A stretch of 64,000 nt of DNA from Ancylobacter gelatini (GTDB lineage Bacteria; Pseudomonadota; Alphaproteobacteria; Rhizobiales; Xanthobacteraceae), in contig NZ_JAKVIL010000004.1 in the NCBI RefSeq assembly GCF_022601675.1, positions 338,144 through 402,143 on the forward strand. Reading direction: 5' to 3'. Positions 16,963 through 27,707 of this stretch are shown one piece after another (positions within the stretch are counted from its first letter, which is position 1; every line of letters begins with the position of its first letter). A program made the position numbers and the translations under genes. A model generated the notes under the pieces. It saw nothing but the letters and a program-made list of their open reading frames with translations, searched no databases and was not told the DNA's origin.

Positions 16963-17405
16963 GGCAGCACACCTGTCAGCACATAGCGCAGGATCTGCAC
17001 GACCTGCTCTGGTCGCTCGGCGACCGCGAGAGCTGCAGCATCGACCTCTTTCAGCGCATGCTGGTGTTCGGGCCCATGAAGTATGATCAGCGACTTGCCC
17101 AGGCCGGCTGCCATGCCGGCATCGAAGGCGGCGTTCCATTGCTTGTACTTCTCGCCGAACCGAACGACCACGACGTCCGCCTGCTCGATCCCACGGCGTG
17201 TTCGAATGGCATTGATCTGTGCGCCCTTGCGATCGTGCCAGAACTTGTTCGGCTCCGCACCGAGTATAGCGACGCCGCAATCATCACTCGCCGCGTGATC
17301 GGTGACGGGACCGTGGAAGGCGACGTCGAGATCCTTCGCGCCATCGATGATCTGCTCGCGCCAGTCGGTGTGGATCTCGCCGGACAGGTAAACTTGCAGC
17401 GTCAT
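16959..17405 (-). CDS. YtoQ-family protein
   Basis: A 148-residue soluble protein of the YtoQ family (recognised by the opening M-T-L-Q-V-Y-L-S-G-E-I-H-T-D-W-R and by F-H-G-P-V-T-D-H-x-A-S-D). The fold is probably related to nucleoside 2-deoxyribosyltransferase-like proteins: A-D-V-V-V-V-R-F-G-E-K-Y-K-Q-W-N-A-A-F-D-A-G is typical of that group. The biochemical role is not established. The ATG at 17405 gives the family start; longer frames upstream are Arg-rich and spurious. Coupled to the downstream HTH gene. Confidence 0.8.
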   Translation of the reverse strand: MTLQVYLSGEIHTDWREQIIDGAKDLDVAFHGPVTDHAASDDCGVAILGAEPNKFWHDRKGAQINAIRTRRGIEQADVVVVRFGEKYKQWNAAFDAGMAAGLGKSLIILHGPEHQHALKEVDAAALAVAERPEQVVQILRYVLTGVLP

Positions 17406-17482
17406 GACATGCCTCTCGCACTGTGCGTTGGCCCGGGATGTAGCAAACCGAGCCGCCTTTGACACCCGCCTGAGCCTAACCC

Positions 17483-17968
17483 TTACACGGCTGGCGGTGC
17501 TTCGGGCTGCGGGTCCACCGCGACGATCTTCATGGTGCCGGCGGGCAACTCCACCTCGTCGCCGACCCATTTGCCAAGCAGCGCGCGAGAGACCGGGGCA
17601 TTCCAGCCGATGCGCCCGAGCTTCGGATCGGCCTCGTCCTCACCGACGATGCGGAAGCGCCGCTGCCGGCCCTCGTCATCCTCCAGCGTCGCCGCCATGC
17701 CGAGGGCAATGCGCTCCTCGCCCGGAACCGGCTCGACGAGTTCGGCGCTGGCGCGACGCTGCATCCAGTAGCGCAGGTCGCGCGCGGCGAACGCGGCGGC
17801 ATCGAGGTCGCCGCCGGCCTGGGCACCGGACCGCGCCTCGCGCAGCCGCGCGATTTCAGCGTCGATCAGCGCGAGGCCGCGCCGCGTCACGAGGTTGCGA
17901 CCCGCGCTCACCGGCCGTTCGGGCGGCGCCTCGGGCCCGCCATCTTCCTTCACGAAAGCCCGGCTCAT
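17483..17968 (-). CDS. GreA/GreB-family transcription elongation factor-like protein
   Basis: A 161-residue protein beginning M-S-R-A-F-V-K-E-D-G-G, a start typical of the alphaproteobacterial GreAB-like proteins. After a short linker it has L-V-T-R-R-G-L-A-L-I-D-A-E-I-A-R-L-R (coiled-coil helix) and ends with the FKBP-like C-terminal domain (F-R-I-V-G-E-D-E-A-D, I-G-W-N-A-P-V-S-R-A-L-L-G-K). Gre factors rescue backtracked RNA polymerase; whether the shortened coiled coil here can do so is uncertain. It diverges from the helicase gene. Confidence 0.82.
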   Translation of the reverse strand: MSRAFVKEDGGPEAPPERPVSAGRNLVTRRGLALIDAEIARLREARSGAQAGGDLDAAAFAARDLRYWMQRRASAELVEPVPGEERIALGMAATLEDDEGRQRRFRIVGEDEADPKLGRIGWNAPVSRALLGKWVGDEVELPAGTMKIVAVDPQPEAPPAV

Positions 17969-18052
17969 GCTACGGGATGTCCTTCCGCCGTCCTCATTGT
18001 CGCAGCCCGCGCACCAAACCGGCACGCAAACTCTTGACAGCCGCGAAATCCG

Positions 18053-18080
18053 TTGACTTTCGGGGCTTTGTCCCTATGTT
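18053..18080 (+). promoter_or_regulatory. Candidate sigma-70 promoter for the RhlE-like helicase
   Basis: TTGACT, a 16-base spacer and TATGTT, about 120 bases before the helicase ATG, in the divergent gap. A second -35-like TTGACA lies at 18034-18039. Confidence 0.45.
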
Positions 18081-18198
18081 GCAACGCGTCGTCTTAACCT
18101 ATCCGAACGATGCGCCCCGCGCGAAGACGATGCAGCCCGTCCCCGGTTACGGCTCGAGGGATCCGGTGAGCGGTGCGCTGCCGCAGAATTGATCCTAG

Positions 18199-19854
<1,656 letters not shown>

Positions 19855-19867
19855 GGCACAAGCCTCC

Positions 19868-19894
19868 GGCCCGCGATGTCGCGCGGGCCTTTTT
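19868..19894 (+). terminator. Intrinsic terminator of the helicase gene
   Basis: Arms GGCCCGCG / CGCGGGCC with a six-base loop, followed directly by TTTTT. Confidence 0.85.
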
Positions 19895-19924
19895 CCAGCG
19901 TTTACAGCGGCCGGAAATCGCGGC

Positions 19925-20758
19925 TCACGGCGCTTTCGGCTGCGCGCGGGCCGCTTTGCGCCTCAGTTGCGCGGGAAACGCGGCCTCGCCATTCTCGGCC
20001 GGCGGCGCGGCGCGCAGAAGCGAGCGCACATGCGTGGTGAGCGCGGTCTTGATCGCGCCGGCATCGCTGGCTGACGCCCAGCCCGACAACGAGACCTCCA
20101 CGCGGTCGAATGCCATACGCGTAATGGCCGCGGACGGTCCCGGCTGCGTCTTCACGCGCGGATCGTTTTCGAGAAAGCTCCTGGCCTGCGCCAGCAAGCC
20201 CTCCACATCGACATCCGGCTTTACTTCGACCACCAGATCGAACCGGCGCAGATCATAGGCCGACTTGTTGATGATGGGTGCGCCCCACACACGGCCATTG
20301 GGCATGAGCACCTGGACATTGTCGCCCGAGGCGATCTCGGTGGTGAACAAGGTGAGTCCCTTCACCGTGCCGGCCTGGCCGCCGACCTCCACCGCATCGC
20401 CGACGCGGAACGGACGGAACAGCAGCAGCATGACGCCCGCGGCGAGATTGGCCAGCGTGCCCTGAAGCGCAAGGCCGATGGCCAGCGAGGTCGCGCCCAG
20501 CACGGCGATGATGCTGGTGGTCTGGATGCCGAACCGCTGAAGCACGGCGACGCCGACGAACACCAGTACGCCATAGCGGCACAGATTGGCGAGGAAGCCG
20601 GCCACGGTGGGATCGACCCGATGGGTCGCGGCCAGAGCCCGCAACACCATGCGCTCAAGCACGCTGGCGATCCACCACCCGATGAGCAGCAGGCCGAGCG
20701 CGTAGACCACGTTCAGCCCATACAGAACAAAGAGATTGCCGAGTTCCTCGAAATTCAT
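19925..20758 (-). CDS. mscS: Small-conductance mechanosensitive channel
   Basis: A 277-residue MscS-type channel that opens on hypo-osmotic shock. Two or three N-terminal membrane helices (V-V-Y-A-L-G-L-L-L-I-G-W-W, then Y-G-V-L-V-F-V-G-V-A-V-L) lead to the pore helix A-I-G-L-A-L-Q-G-T-L-A-N-L-A-A-G-V-M-L-L and the beta domain R-P-F-R-V-G-D-A-V-E. The cytoplasmic alpha/beta part follows to an Ala/Lys tail. The ATG at 20758 has GGAG at a good distance; an in-frame ATG at 20773 lacks a site. Convergent with the helicase gene. Confidence 0.92.
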   Translation of the reverse strand: MNFEELGNLFVLYGLNVVYALGLLLIGWWIASVLERMVLRALAATHRVDPTVAGFLANLCRYGVLVFVGVAVLQRFGIQTTSIIAVLGATSLAIGLALQGTLANLAAGVMLLLFRPFRVGDAVEVGGQAGTVKGLTLFTTEIASGDNVQVLMPNGRVWGAPIINKSAYDLRRFDLVVEVKPDVDVEGLLAQARSFLENDPRVKTQPGPSAAITRMAFDRVEVSLSGWASASDAGAIKTALTTHVRSLLRAAPPAENGEAAFPAQLRRKAARAQPKAP

Positions 20759-20811
20759 GCCGTGCTCCGTCATCGCTTATCTGACGGGTAACGGCTGAGA
20801 CCGGCAGGGGT

Positions 20812-21180
20812 TCACTCGCCGCGGGGATTGCCCGGACGTCCGCGCCGGCGCGGGACGGTACGCGCGACGGCAGCCGCCCGCGCGACCGAAAGAGCGCGCG
20901 CGGCGAGACTGGCAAGTTCGTCGCCGTCATCCAGCGCACTCTCGGGCAGCGACCAGAAACCCATGGTCACCGGCTTGCCCTGCTTTTCATAGGTGAAGGC
21001 ATGTCCGCCTGCTTCGCGCAGGCTCTGCGCCAAAGCGGGATCGGCTTTCAGATAAATCTGGCCGTCGACGCAGATCGCAATCATCAGCCCGTCGGCATAG
21101 ATGCCGCTGCCGCCGAACATGGCGCGCACGCGGACGGGACCGAAGGCGGCAAAGGCATCCTCGATCGCTGCCGCGTCCAT
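20812..21180 (-). CDS. TfoX/Sxy N-terminal domain protein
   Basis: A 122-residue protein with a TfoX/Sxy N-terminal fold: F-G-P-V-R-V-R-A-M-F-G-G-S-G-I-Y-A-D-G and L-M-I-A-I-C-V-D-G-Q-I-Y-L-K-A-D are signature segments. There is no C-terminal TfoX domain; the tail is short and Arg/Pro-rich. In gammaproteobacteria TfoX controls competence, but these short alphaproteobacterial versions are uncharacterised as far as I know. It begins 11 bases after the stop of sufA and looks like the last suf-operon gene. Confidence 0.85.
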   Translation of the reverse strand: MDAAAIEDAFAAFGPVRVRAMFGGSGIYADGLMIAICVDGQIYLKADPALAQSLREAGGHAFTYEKQGKPVTMGFWSLPESALDDGDELASLAARALSVARAAAVARTVPRRRGRPGNPRGE

Positions 21181-21190
21181 CGGAGGAGCC

Positions 21191-21577
21191 TCAGGCGCGC
21201 GGCTCGAAGCCCTCGGTGCGCACCGGGGTGATGGCCACGGATTCGCCGCAGCCGCAGGCCGAGGTCTGGTTCGGGTTGTTGAACACGAACTGCGCGGACA
21301 TCTTGTCAGCCTTGAAGTCCATCTCGGTGCCGAGCAGGTACATGATCGCCTTGGGGTCGATCAGCACCTTCACGCCCTTGTCCTCGACCACCTCATCGAA
21401 GCGGCCGGCGGCCTCGGCGAATTCCATCGTGTATTCCATGCCGGCGCAGCCGCCATTCTTCACGCCAACGCGCAGGCCCACCACCGGCTTTTCAGAGCGG
21501 GCGATGATGGAGCGCACGCGCTCGGCGGCGGCGTCGGTGAGCCGCATGACGGGTGGACGGGAGCGGGGAAGGGCCAT
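21191..21577 (-). CDS. sufA: A-type Fe-S carrier SufA/HesB
   Basis: A 128-residue A-type carrier that takes Fe-S clusters from the SufBCD scaffold to target proteins. The three conserved cysteines are present: one in N-G-G-C-A-G-M-E-Y and two in A-C-G-C-G-E-S near the C-terminus. The ATG at 21577 sits nine bases after AGGAG; the alternative ATG at 21586 abuts that site. The gene lies 130 bases after the VOC gene and just before the TfoX-like gene. Confidence 0.92.
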   Translation of the reverse strand: MALPRSRPPVMRLTDAAAERVRSIIARSEKPVVGLRVGVKNGGCAGMEYTMEFAEAAGRFDEVVEDKGVKVLIDPKAIMYLLGTEMDFKADKMSAQFVFNNPNQTSACGCGESVAITPVRTEGFEPRA

Positions 21578-21713
21578 GTCGTTCATCTCCTAATCGACGC
21601 CGGTTCAAGGCCGGCGGATCGGTACGCTCAAGATGGGGTATCCGCGTGGCGCAGGCAAGGGCACAGGCGTCGGGACTGCCCCGCTCCCTCGTCAATGCGC
21701 AGCCTGGCCGTCA

Positions 21714-22133
21714 TCAATAGTTCGGCCACAGCCCCGGCGTCGCGAGTTCCACCAGATGCCCGTCCGGGTCGCGGAAATAGAGGCTGACGCCCCCGCCCCT
21801 CCAGTCGACCCGACCCTCGATCTCGACCCCGGTGGCGCCGAGATGCGCCACCCATGCCTCAAGCGCCTCGGCGGGAATCGCCAGCGCGTAGTGCAACGGG
21901 CCGTGGCCGTCATGGGGCGGGATGGTGCCTTCCGCCATAGTCACCGGTTCCAGCGTCGCCCCGCGCAGGAACAGCAGCAGCACGCTGCCGGGACCGGCAT
22001 TATAGGCCGCAATTCGGTCATCGGCGATCATCGGCTTCAGGCCGAGCACGTCCTCATAGAAGGCCCGGGCACGGGGGAGATCGTCGACATAGAGCCCGGT
22101 CTCCACCACGCCGGAGATCGGCGGCGCGGACAT
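21714..22133 (-). CDS. VOC-family (glyoxalase/bleomycin resistance) protein
   Basis: A 139-residue vicinal-oxygen-chelate protein with two beta-alpha-beta-beta-beta modules. V-E-T-G-L-Y-V-D-D-L-P-R-A-R-A-F-Y-E-D-V-L-G-L opens the first; H-Y-A-L-A-I-P and Y-F-R-D-P-D-G-H-L-V-E-L-A-T-P-G-L-W form the second, the His and Glu residues being likely metal ligands. Substrate unknown. It starts seven bases after sufT on the same strand, inside the suf operon, and is the one member with no evident link to Fe-S assembly. Confidence 0.85.
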   Translation of the reverse strand: MSAPPISGVVETGLYVDDLPRARAFYEDVLGLKPMIADDRIAAYNAGPGSVLLLFLRGATLEPVTMAEGTIPPHDGHGPLHYALAIPAEALEAWVAHLGATGVEIEGRVDWRGGGVSLYFRDPDGHLVELATPGLWPNY

Positions 22134-22140
22134 GCGCGAC

Positions 22141-22515
22141 CTACCAGAGGTTCAGCGTCAGCCGCGCCTCTTCCGACATCCGGCCCTGATCCCAGGGCGG
22201 ATCGAAGGTGAGGTTGACGTTGACGCCGGCGACGCCACCGACGCTTGCCACCGCGCCTTCCACCATGCCGGGAAGCTCGGCGGCGGAGGGGCAGTTCGGC
22301 GTGGTCAGCGTCATCTCGACGGCTACCTGGCGATCGTCGGTGATGTCGACCTTGTAGATCAGGCCGAGTTCATAGATGTCGACCGGGATTTCCGGGTCGT
22401 AGACGGACTTCAGCGCCGCGACGATCTCGTCGGTCAGGCGCTCAAGCTCGTCGGCCGGAATCGACGAGTCGATGGACGGCACATTCGGGCCGTCAGATGC
22501 AGCGGTCTCGCTCAT
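22141..22515 (-). CDS. sufT: SUF-associated DUF59/MIP18 protein
   Basis: A 124-residue DUF59 protein that helps mature Fe-S proteins. Hallmarks are V-Y-D-P-E-I-P-V-D-I-Y-E-L-G-L-I-Y and the cysteine segment T-L-T-T-P-N-C-P-S-A, with W-D-Q-G-R-M-S-E-E-A-R near the end. The N-terminal 20 residues are a low-complexity Ser/Asp lead. Its ATG overlaps the sufS stop by four bases (ATGA). Confidence 0.9.
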   Translation of the reverse strand: MSETAASDGPNVPSIDSSIPADELERLTDEIVAALKSVYDPEIPVDIYELGLIYKVDITDDRQVAVEMTLTTPNCPSAAELPGMVEGAVASVGGVAGVNVNLTFDPPWDQGRMSEEARLTLNLW

Positions 22516-23768
22516 GCGAACAGATCCTGAGCCTTGATGAGGGCGTCGGCGAGAATGTCGACCTCCTCATGCGTGTTGTAGAGCGCGAACGACGCCCGGC
22601 ACGTCGCCGTTACACCATATCGCCCCAGAAGCGGCATTGCGCAATGGGTGCCGGCGCGGACGGCGACGCCGGCGCGGTCGATGATGGTGGCGATGTCGTG
22701 GGGATGGGCGCCCTCGATGTCGAAGGCGAAGATCGCGCCCTTGCCCGGCGCATCGCCATAGATGCGCAGCGAGTTGATCCGGGTCAGCCGCTCGCGGGCA
22801 TAGGCGGCGAGCGAGGCTTCATGCGCGGCGATCCGTTCACGGCCGAGGCTTTCCATGTAGACCAGCGCCTCGCCGAGCCCGATCGCCTGAACGATCGGCG
22901 GCGTGCCGGCCTCGAAACGGTGGGGCGGCTCGCCATAGGTGACGCCCTCCTCGGTGACGGTGCGGATCATCTCGCCGCCGCCCTCGAAAGGCGGCAGCTT
23001 GTCCAGCAGCGCGCGCTTGCCGTAGAGCACGCCGATGCCGGTCGGTCCGTAGAGCTTGTGGCCGGTGATGCCGTAGAAGTCGACATCCAGATCCTGCACG
23101 TCGACCGGCATGTGCACGGCGGCCTGCGCGCCGTCGACCACCACCACCGCGCCGACCTCATGGGCGAGGCGGGCGATCTCCTTGATCGGCGTCACCGTGC
23201 CCAGCACGTTCGACATGTGGGTGATGGCGACGATCCTGGTACGCTCGGTGAGCAGCGCCTTGAAGGCGTCGAGGTCGAAGGCCCCGTCTTCCGTCACCGG
23301 CGCCCATTTGATCACCGCGCCCTTGCGCTCGCGCAGGTAGTTCCACGGCACGATGTTGGAGTGGTGCTCCATGATGGAGAGCACGATCTCGTCGCCCTCG
23401 ACGATCGACTGGCCGAGCGAGGAGGCCACGAGGTTCAGCGCGCCGGTGACGGAGCGGGTGAAGATCACCTCCTCCAGCGACGGCGCGTTGAGGAAGGCGC
23501 GCACGCGCTCGCGGGCCTGCTCATAGGCTTCCGTCATCGCATTGGCGAGGAAGTGCAGGCCGCGATGGACGTTGGCGTATTCGTTCTCATAGGCGTAGCG
23601 CATGCGGTCCAGCACCTGGACCGGCTTCTGCGCGGAGGCGCCATTGTCGAGATAAACCAGCTTCTTGCCGTAGACCTGCTTCGACAGGATCGGAAAGTCC
23701 TGCCGCACCAGGTCCACATCATAGCGGTCGCCGGAAACGGCGGGGTGGAACGTGACAGGCTCACTCAT
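22512..23768 (-). CDS. sufS: SufS cysteine desulfurase (class II)
   Basis: A 418-residue PLP enzyme that takes sulfur from cysteine for cluster assembly. The PLP lysine is in I-T-G-H-K-L-Y-G-P-T-G-I-G, and the persulfide cysteine is Cys376 in R-A-G-T-H-C-A-M-P-L-L, the class II context. N-V-H-R-G-L-H and D-N-G-A-S-A-Q-K-P agree with SufS. ATG 23768 is preceded by GGAGGGG; a TTG at 23783 is in frame but unlikely. No SufE is visible nearby, so the sulfur acceptor is encoded elsewhere or replaced. Confidence 0.95.
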   Translation of the reverse strand: MSEPVTFHPAVSGDRYDVDLVRQDFPILSKQVYGKKLVYLDNGASAQKPVQVLDRMRYAYENEYANVHRGLHFLANAMTEAYEQARERVRAFLNAPSLEEVIFTRSVTGALNLVASSLGQSIVEGDEIVLSIMEHHSNIVPWNYLRERKGAVIKWAPVTEDGAFDLDAFKALLTERTRIVAITHMSNVLGTVTPIKEIARLAHEVGAVVVVDGAQAAVHMPVDVQDLDVDFYGITGHKLYGPTGIGVLYGKRALLDKLPPFEGGGEMIRTVTEEGVTYGEPPHRFEAGTPPIVQAIGLGEALVYMESLGRERIAAHEASLAAYARERLTRINSLRIYGDAPGKGAIFAFDIEGAHPHDIATIIDRAGVAVRAGTHCAMPLLGRYGVTATCRASFALYNTHEEVDILADALIKAQDLFA

Positions 23769-23787
23769 CGAGTGCCCCTCCAAAGGG

Positions 23788-23894
23788 CGTCATCCCGGCC
23801 GTCGCGACGCGCAGAGCCGGGATCGCGGGCCGATAATGGCCCCCATTCCTTGAGAGCGATCCCGGATCGCGGCGGTGCCGCGTCCGGGATGACG
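23788..23894. repeat. REP-like palindromic intergenic element (long form)
   Basis: The gap between sufS and sufD is filled by an imperfect palindrome whose ends are GTCATCCCGG (from 23789) and CCGGGATGAC (to 23893), with inner sub-repeats GCCGGGATCGCGGG and GAGCGATCCCGGA. Two shorter relatives occur at 26091 and 37462. This class of GTCAT-CCCGG palindrome is common between genes in Hyphomicrobiales. Confidence 0.7.
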
Positions 23895-23904
23895 ACATCG
23901 GGTA

Positions 23905-25221
23905 TCAGCCCCGCGCCCTGAGCCAGCCTTCGGCCCGCTCGACCAGCGCCTCGCGCAGCACGTCGTTCTCGACGAGTTCGATGGCCTCGCCGACGAAGGC
24001 CTGCACCAGAAGGCTTTGCGCCTCCTTGAGCGGAATGCCGCGGGCGCGCAGGTAGAACAGCAGGTCCTCGTCGATCGCGCCGCAGGTGGCACCATGGCCG
24101 CAGGCGACGTCGTCGGCGAAGATTTCCAGCTCCGGCTTGTTGTCCATCTCGGCATCGTCACCGAGCAGCAGCGCGCGGCTCATCATCCGCCCGTCGGTCT
24201 TCTGGGCGGCCTGGCGGACCACGATCTTGCCCTGGAACACCGCGCGGGAATTGTCATCCAGCACGTGCTTGAAAAGCTCCCGGCTCTCGCAGCCCGGCAC
24301 GGTGTGATCGACGAACAGCGTGGAATCCACATGCTGCCGGTCCTTCACCAGCACCGCGCCGTTGAAGGCGACATGGCTGTCGGCGCCCGAGAGCGTCGCG
24401 TAAAGCGAGGTGCGGGCGACCGCCGCGCCACTCGAGAAGCCGAAGGTGTGAAGCTGCGCCTTGCGGCCGACATCGAACAGCAGCGTGGCAAGGTGGATCG
24501 CCGCGGCGCCCTCCTCCTGAAGTCGCACCACGTCGAGATGGGCCTCGTCGCCGACCACGAACTCGGTCGCCACATTCGCCTGATAGGCGAGGCCCTCCGG
24601 CCCTTCGAAGCTCTCGGCATAGGTGAAGTGCGCGCCAGCGCCGACGATCACCAGCGAGCGGGCGAAGCTCGCCGCCGCGATATCCCCGGCGAAGACATGC
24701 GCGACATGGACCGGGCGCTCGATCTGCGCGCCCGGCGCGACCGTGATGACGAGGCCATCGCTCGCCAGCGCCGTGTTCAGCGCCAGCGCCGCGTCGTAGC
24801 GCGCGGGCACGATGCCGCCGAGCTGGCCGAGAACCGCATCCCCGCTCGCAAGCGCGTCGGCGAGGGTGGCGATGGACAGCCCCTCCTCCAGGCCGTCGAG
24901 GTCGGACAGTTCCCGCACCACCGCGCCATTGGCGACGACGATGCGGCGCAGGTCCGCGCCGTTCAGCAGCCGCGCGCCGGCATCCGCGCGCGCCACGGTG
25001 GCGGGCGACGCCAGCGGCACCGCCTCGCGCATCAGGTTGCGCAGGTCGGTGTACTTCCATTCCTCGACGCGCCGGTGCGGCAGGCCATTCTCGACGAAGG
25101 CGCGGGCGCTGGCGCGGCGCAGATCGGCGAGTCGGCCGCCGCCGGTCTCGGGCAGGGAGCCGAGCGCGCTCACCAGCGCCTGCTCGGCCGGGGTCCTTAT
25201 CGGACGGATATCAGCGTTCAT
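23905..25221 (-). CDS. sufD: SufD, Fe-S scaffold subunit
   Basis: A 438-residue SufD protein, partner of SufB and SufC in the scaffold complex. Key stretches are V-E-E-W-K-Y-T-D-L-R near residue 50, V-D-H-T-V-P-G-C-E-S-R-E-L-F-K, F-Q-G-K-I-V-V-R-Q-A-A-Q-K-T-D, and L-E-I-F-A-D-D-V-A-C-G-H-G-A-T-C-G towards the end, with the conserved His-Gly. The ATG at 25221 gives M-N-A-D-I-R-P. It follows sufC by ten bases. A REP-like palindrome separates it from sufS. Confidence 0.95.
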   Translation of the reverse strand: MNADIRPIRTPAEQALVSALGSLPETGGGRLADLRRASARAFVENGLPHRRVEEWKYTDLRNLMREAVPLASPATVARADAGARLLNGADLRRIVVANGAVVRELSDLDGLEEGLSIATLADALASGDAVLGQLGGIVPARYDAALALNTALASDGLVITVAPGAQIERPVHVAHVFAGDIAAASFARSLVIVGAGAHFTYAESFEGPEGLAYQANVATEFVVGDEAHLDVVRLQEEGAAAIHLATLLFDVGRKAQLHTFGFSSGAAVARTSLYATLSGADSHVAFNGAVLVKDRQHVDSTLFVDHTVPGCESRELFKHVLDDNSRAVFQGKIVVRQAAQKTDGRMMSRALLLGDDAEMDNKPELEIFADDVACGHGATCGAIDEDLLFYLRARGIPLKEAQSLLVQAFVGEAIELVENDVLREALVERAEGWLRARG

Positions 25222-25231
25222 CTCAGCCACC

Positions 25232-25996
25232 TCACGCCGCGTCCTGCTGGTACTCGGCATAGCCGTTGGCTTCGAGCTCCAGCGCAAGCTCCTTGCCGCC
25301 GGAGCGCACGATGCGGCCCTTGTTCATGACATGCACGAAGTCCGGGACGATGTGGTTGAGCAGGCGCTGATAATGGGTGATCACGATCATGCCGCGATCG
25401 GGCGAGCGCAGGGCGTTCACGCCTTCCGACACCACCTTGAGCGCGTCGATGTCGAGGCCGGAATCGGTCTCGTCGAGGATGCAGATCTTCGGCTCCAGAA
25501 TGGCCATCTGGAGGATTTCCATCCGCTTCTTCTCGCCGCCCGAGAAGCCGACATTCACGCCGCGCTTGAGCATGTCCGGGTTGATGCCGAGCGCGCCGGA
25601 CTTGGCCTTCACCAGCCGCAGGAAGTCCGGGGTGGAGATTTCCGCCTCGCCGCGCTTCTTGCGCTGGGCGTTCAGCGCCGCGCGCAGGAAGGTCATGGTG
25701 GCGACGCCGGGCACCTCGATCGGGTACTGGAAGGCGAGGAACACGCCCTTGGCGGCGCGCTCGTCGATTTCCATCTCCAGCAGGTCCTCGCCGTCGAGCG
25801 TCACCGAGCCGTCGGTGACCTCATAGTCCTCCTTGCCGGCGAGGATGTAGGACAGCGTCGACTTGCCGGAGCCGTTCGGCCCCATGATGGCGTGTACCTC
25901 GCCGGGGTTCACCTTCAGCGAGAGGCCCTTGAGGATTTCCTTGCCCTCGTCGCCGTCGATCTTGGCGTGGAGGTTGTCGATTTCGAGCATGGCCAT
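25232..25996 (-). CDS. sufC: SufC, Fe-S assembly ATPase
   Basis: A 254-residue soluble ABC-type ATPase that drives SufBCD. Walker A is G-P-N-G-S-G-K-S-T at residues 39-47; the signature motif is F-S-G-G-E-K-K-R-M-E and Walker B is I-C-I-L-D-E-T-D-S-G-L-D, the D-E-T-D-S form being specific to SufC. I used the ATG at 25996 (MAMLEIDNL); the ATG six bases on is also possible. Separated from sufB by about 135 bases containing a palindromic repeat. Confidence 0.96.
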   Translation of the reverse strand: MAMLEIDNLHAKIDGDEGKEILKGLSLKVNPGEVHAIMGPNGSGKSTLSYILAGKEDYEVTDGSVTLDGEDLLEMEIDERAAKGVFLAFQYPIEVPGVATMTFLRAALNAQRKKRGEAEISTPDFLRLVKAKSGALGINPDMLKRGVNVGFSGGEKKRMEILQMAILEPKICILDETDSGLDIDALKVVSEGVNALRSPDRGMIVITHYQRLLNHIVPDFVHVMNKGRIVRSGGKELALELEANGYAEYQQDAA

Positions 25997-26086
25997 GTCA
26001 TTCGTTCCGTTGTCTGGAACCCGATCCGTGCGTGGCCGGCTACGTCCGGTCCTGACGAATGCGAGGGTTCGGCATCTTCCGAAGGG

Positions 26087-26119
26087 CGTCATGCCCGGAC
26101 TTCAAGCCGGGCATTCGCG
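26087..26119. repeat. REP-like palindrome between sufB and sufC
   Basis: Core arms ATGCCCGG (26091-26098) and CCGGGCAT (26107-26114) with an eight-base loop, flanked by GGCGTC and CGCGTC. It has the same GTCAT-led plan as the element at 23788. Confidence 0.65.
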
Positions 26120-26131
26120 TCGTGTCGGGTC

Positions 26132-27607
<1,476 letters not shown>

Positions 27608-27707
27608 CGTCTCTCTCCTCTCCCACGCGGGTTCAAGGCCCGCGGGTCAGGTCAACAAGTCCTCGACACGGGACACCGCACGGGCGGCGCCCGGATTGTT
27701 TTCGTCC

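Noticed and set aside
20812..21180. Competence regulator role for the TfoX-like gene
   Set aside because: Only the N-terminal domain is present and it is linked to sufA, so a gammaproteobacterial-type competence role is not supported.
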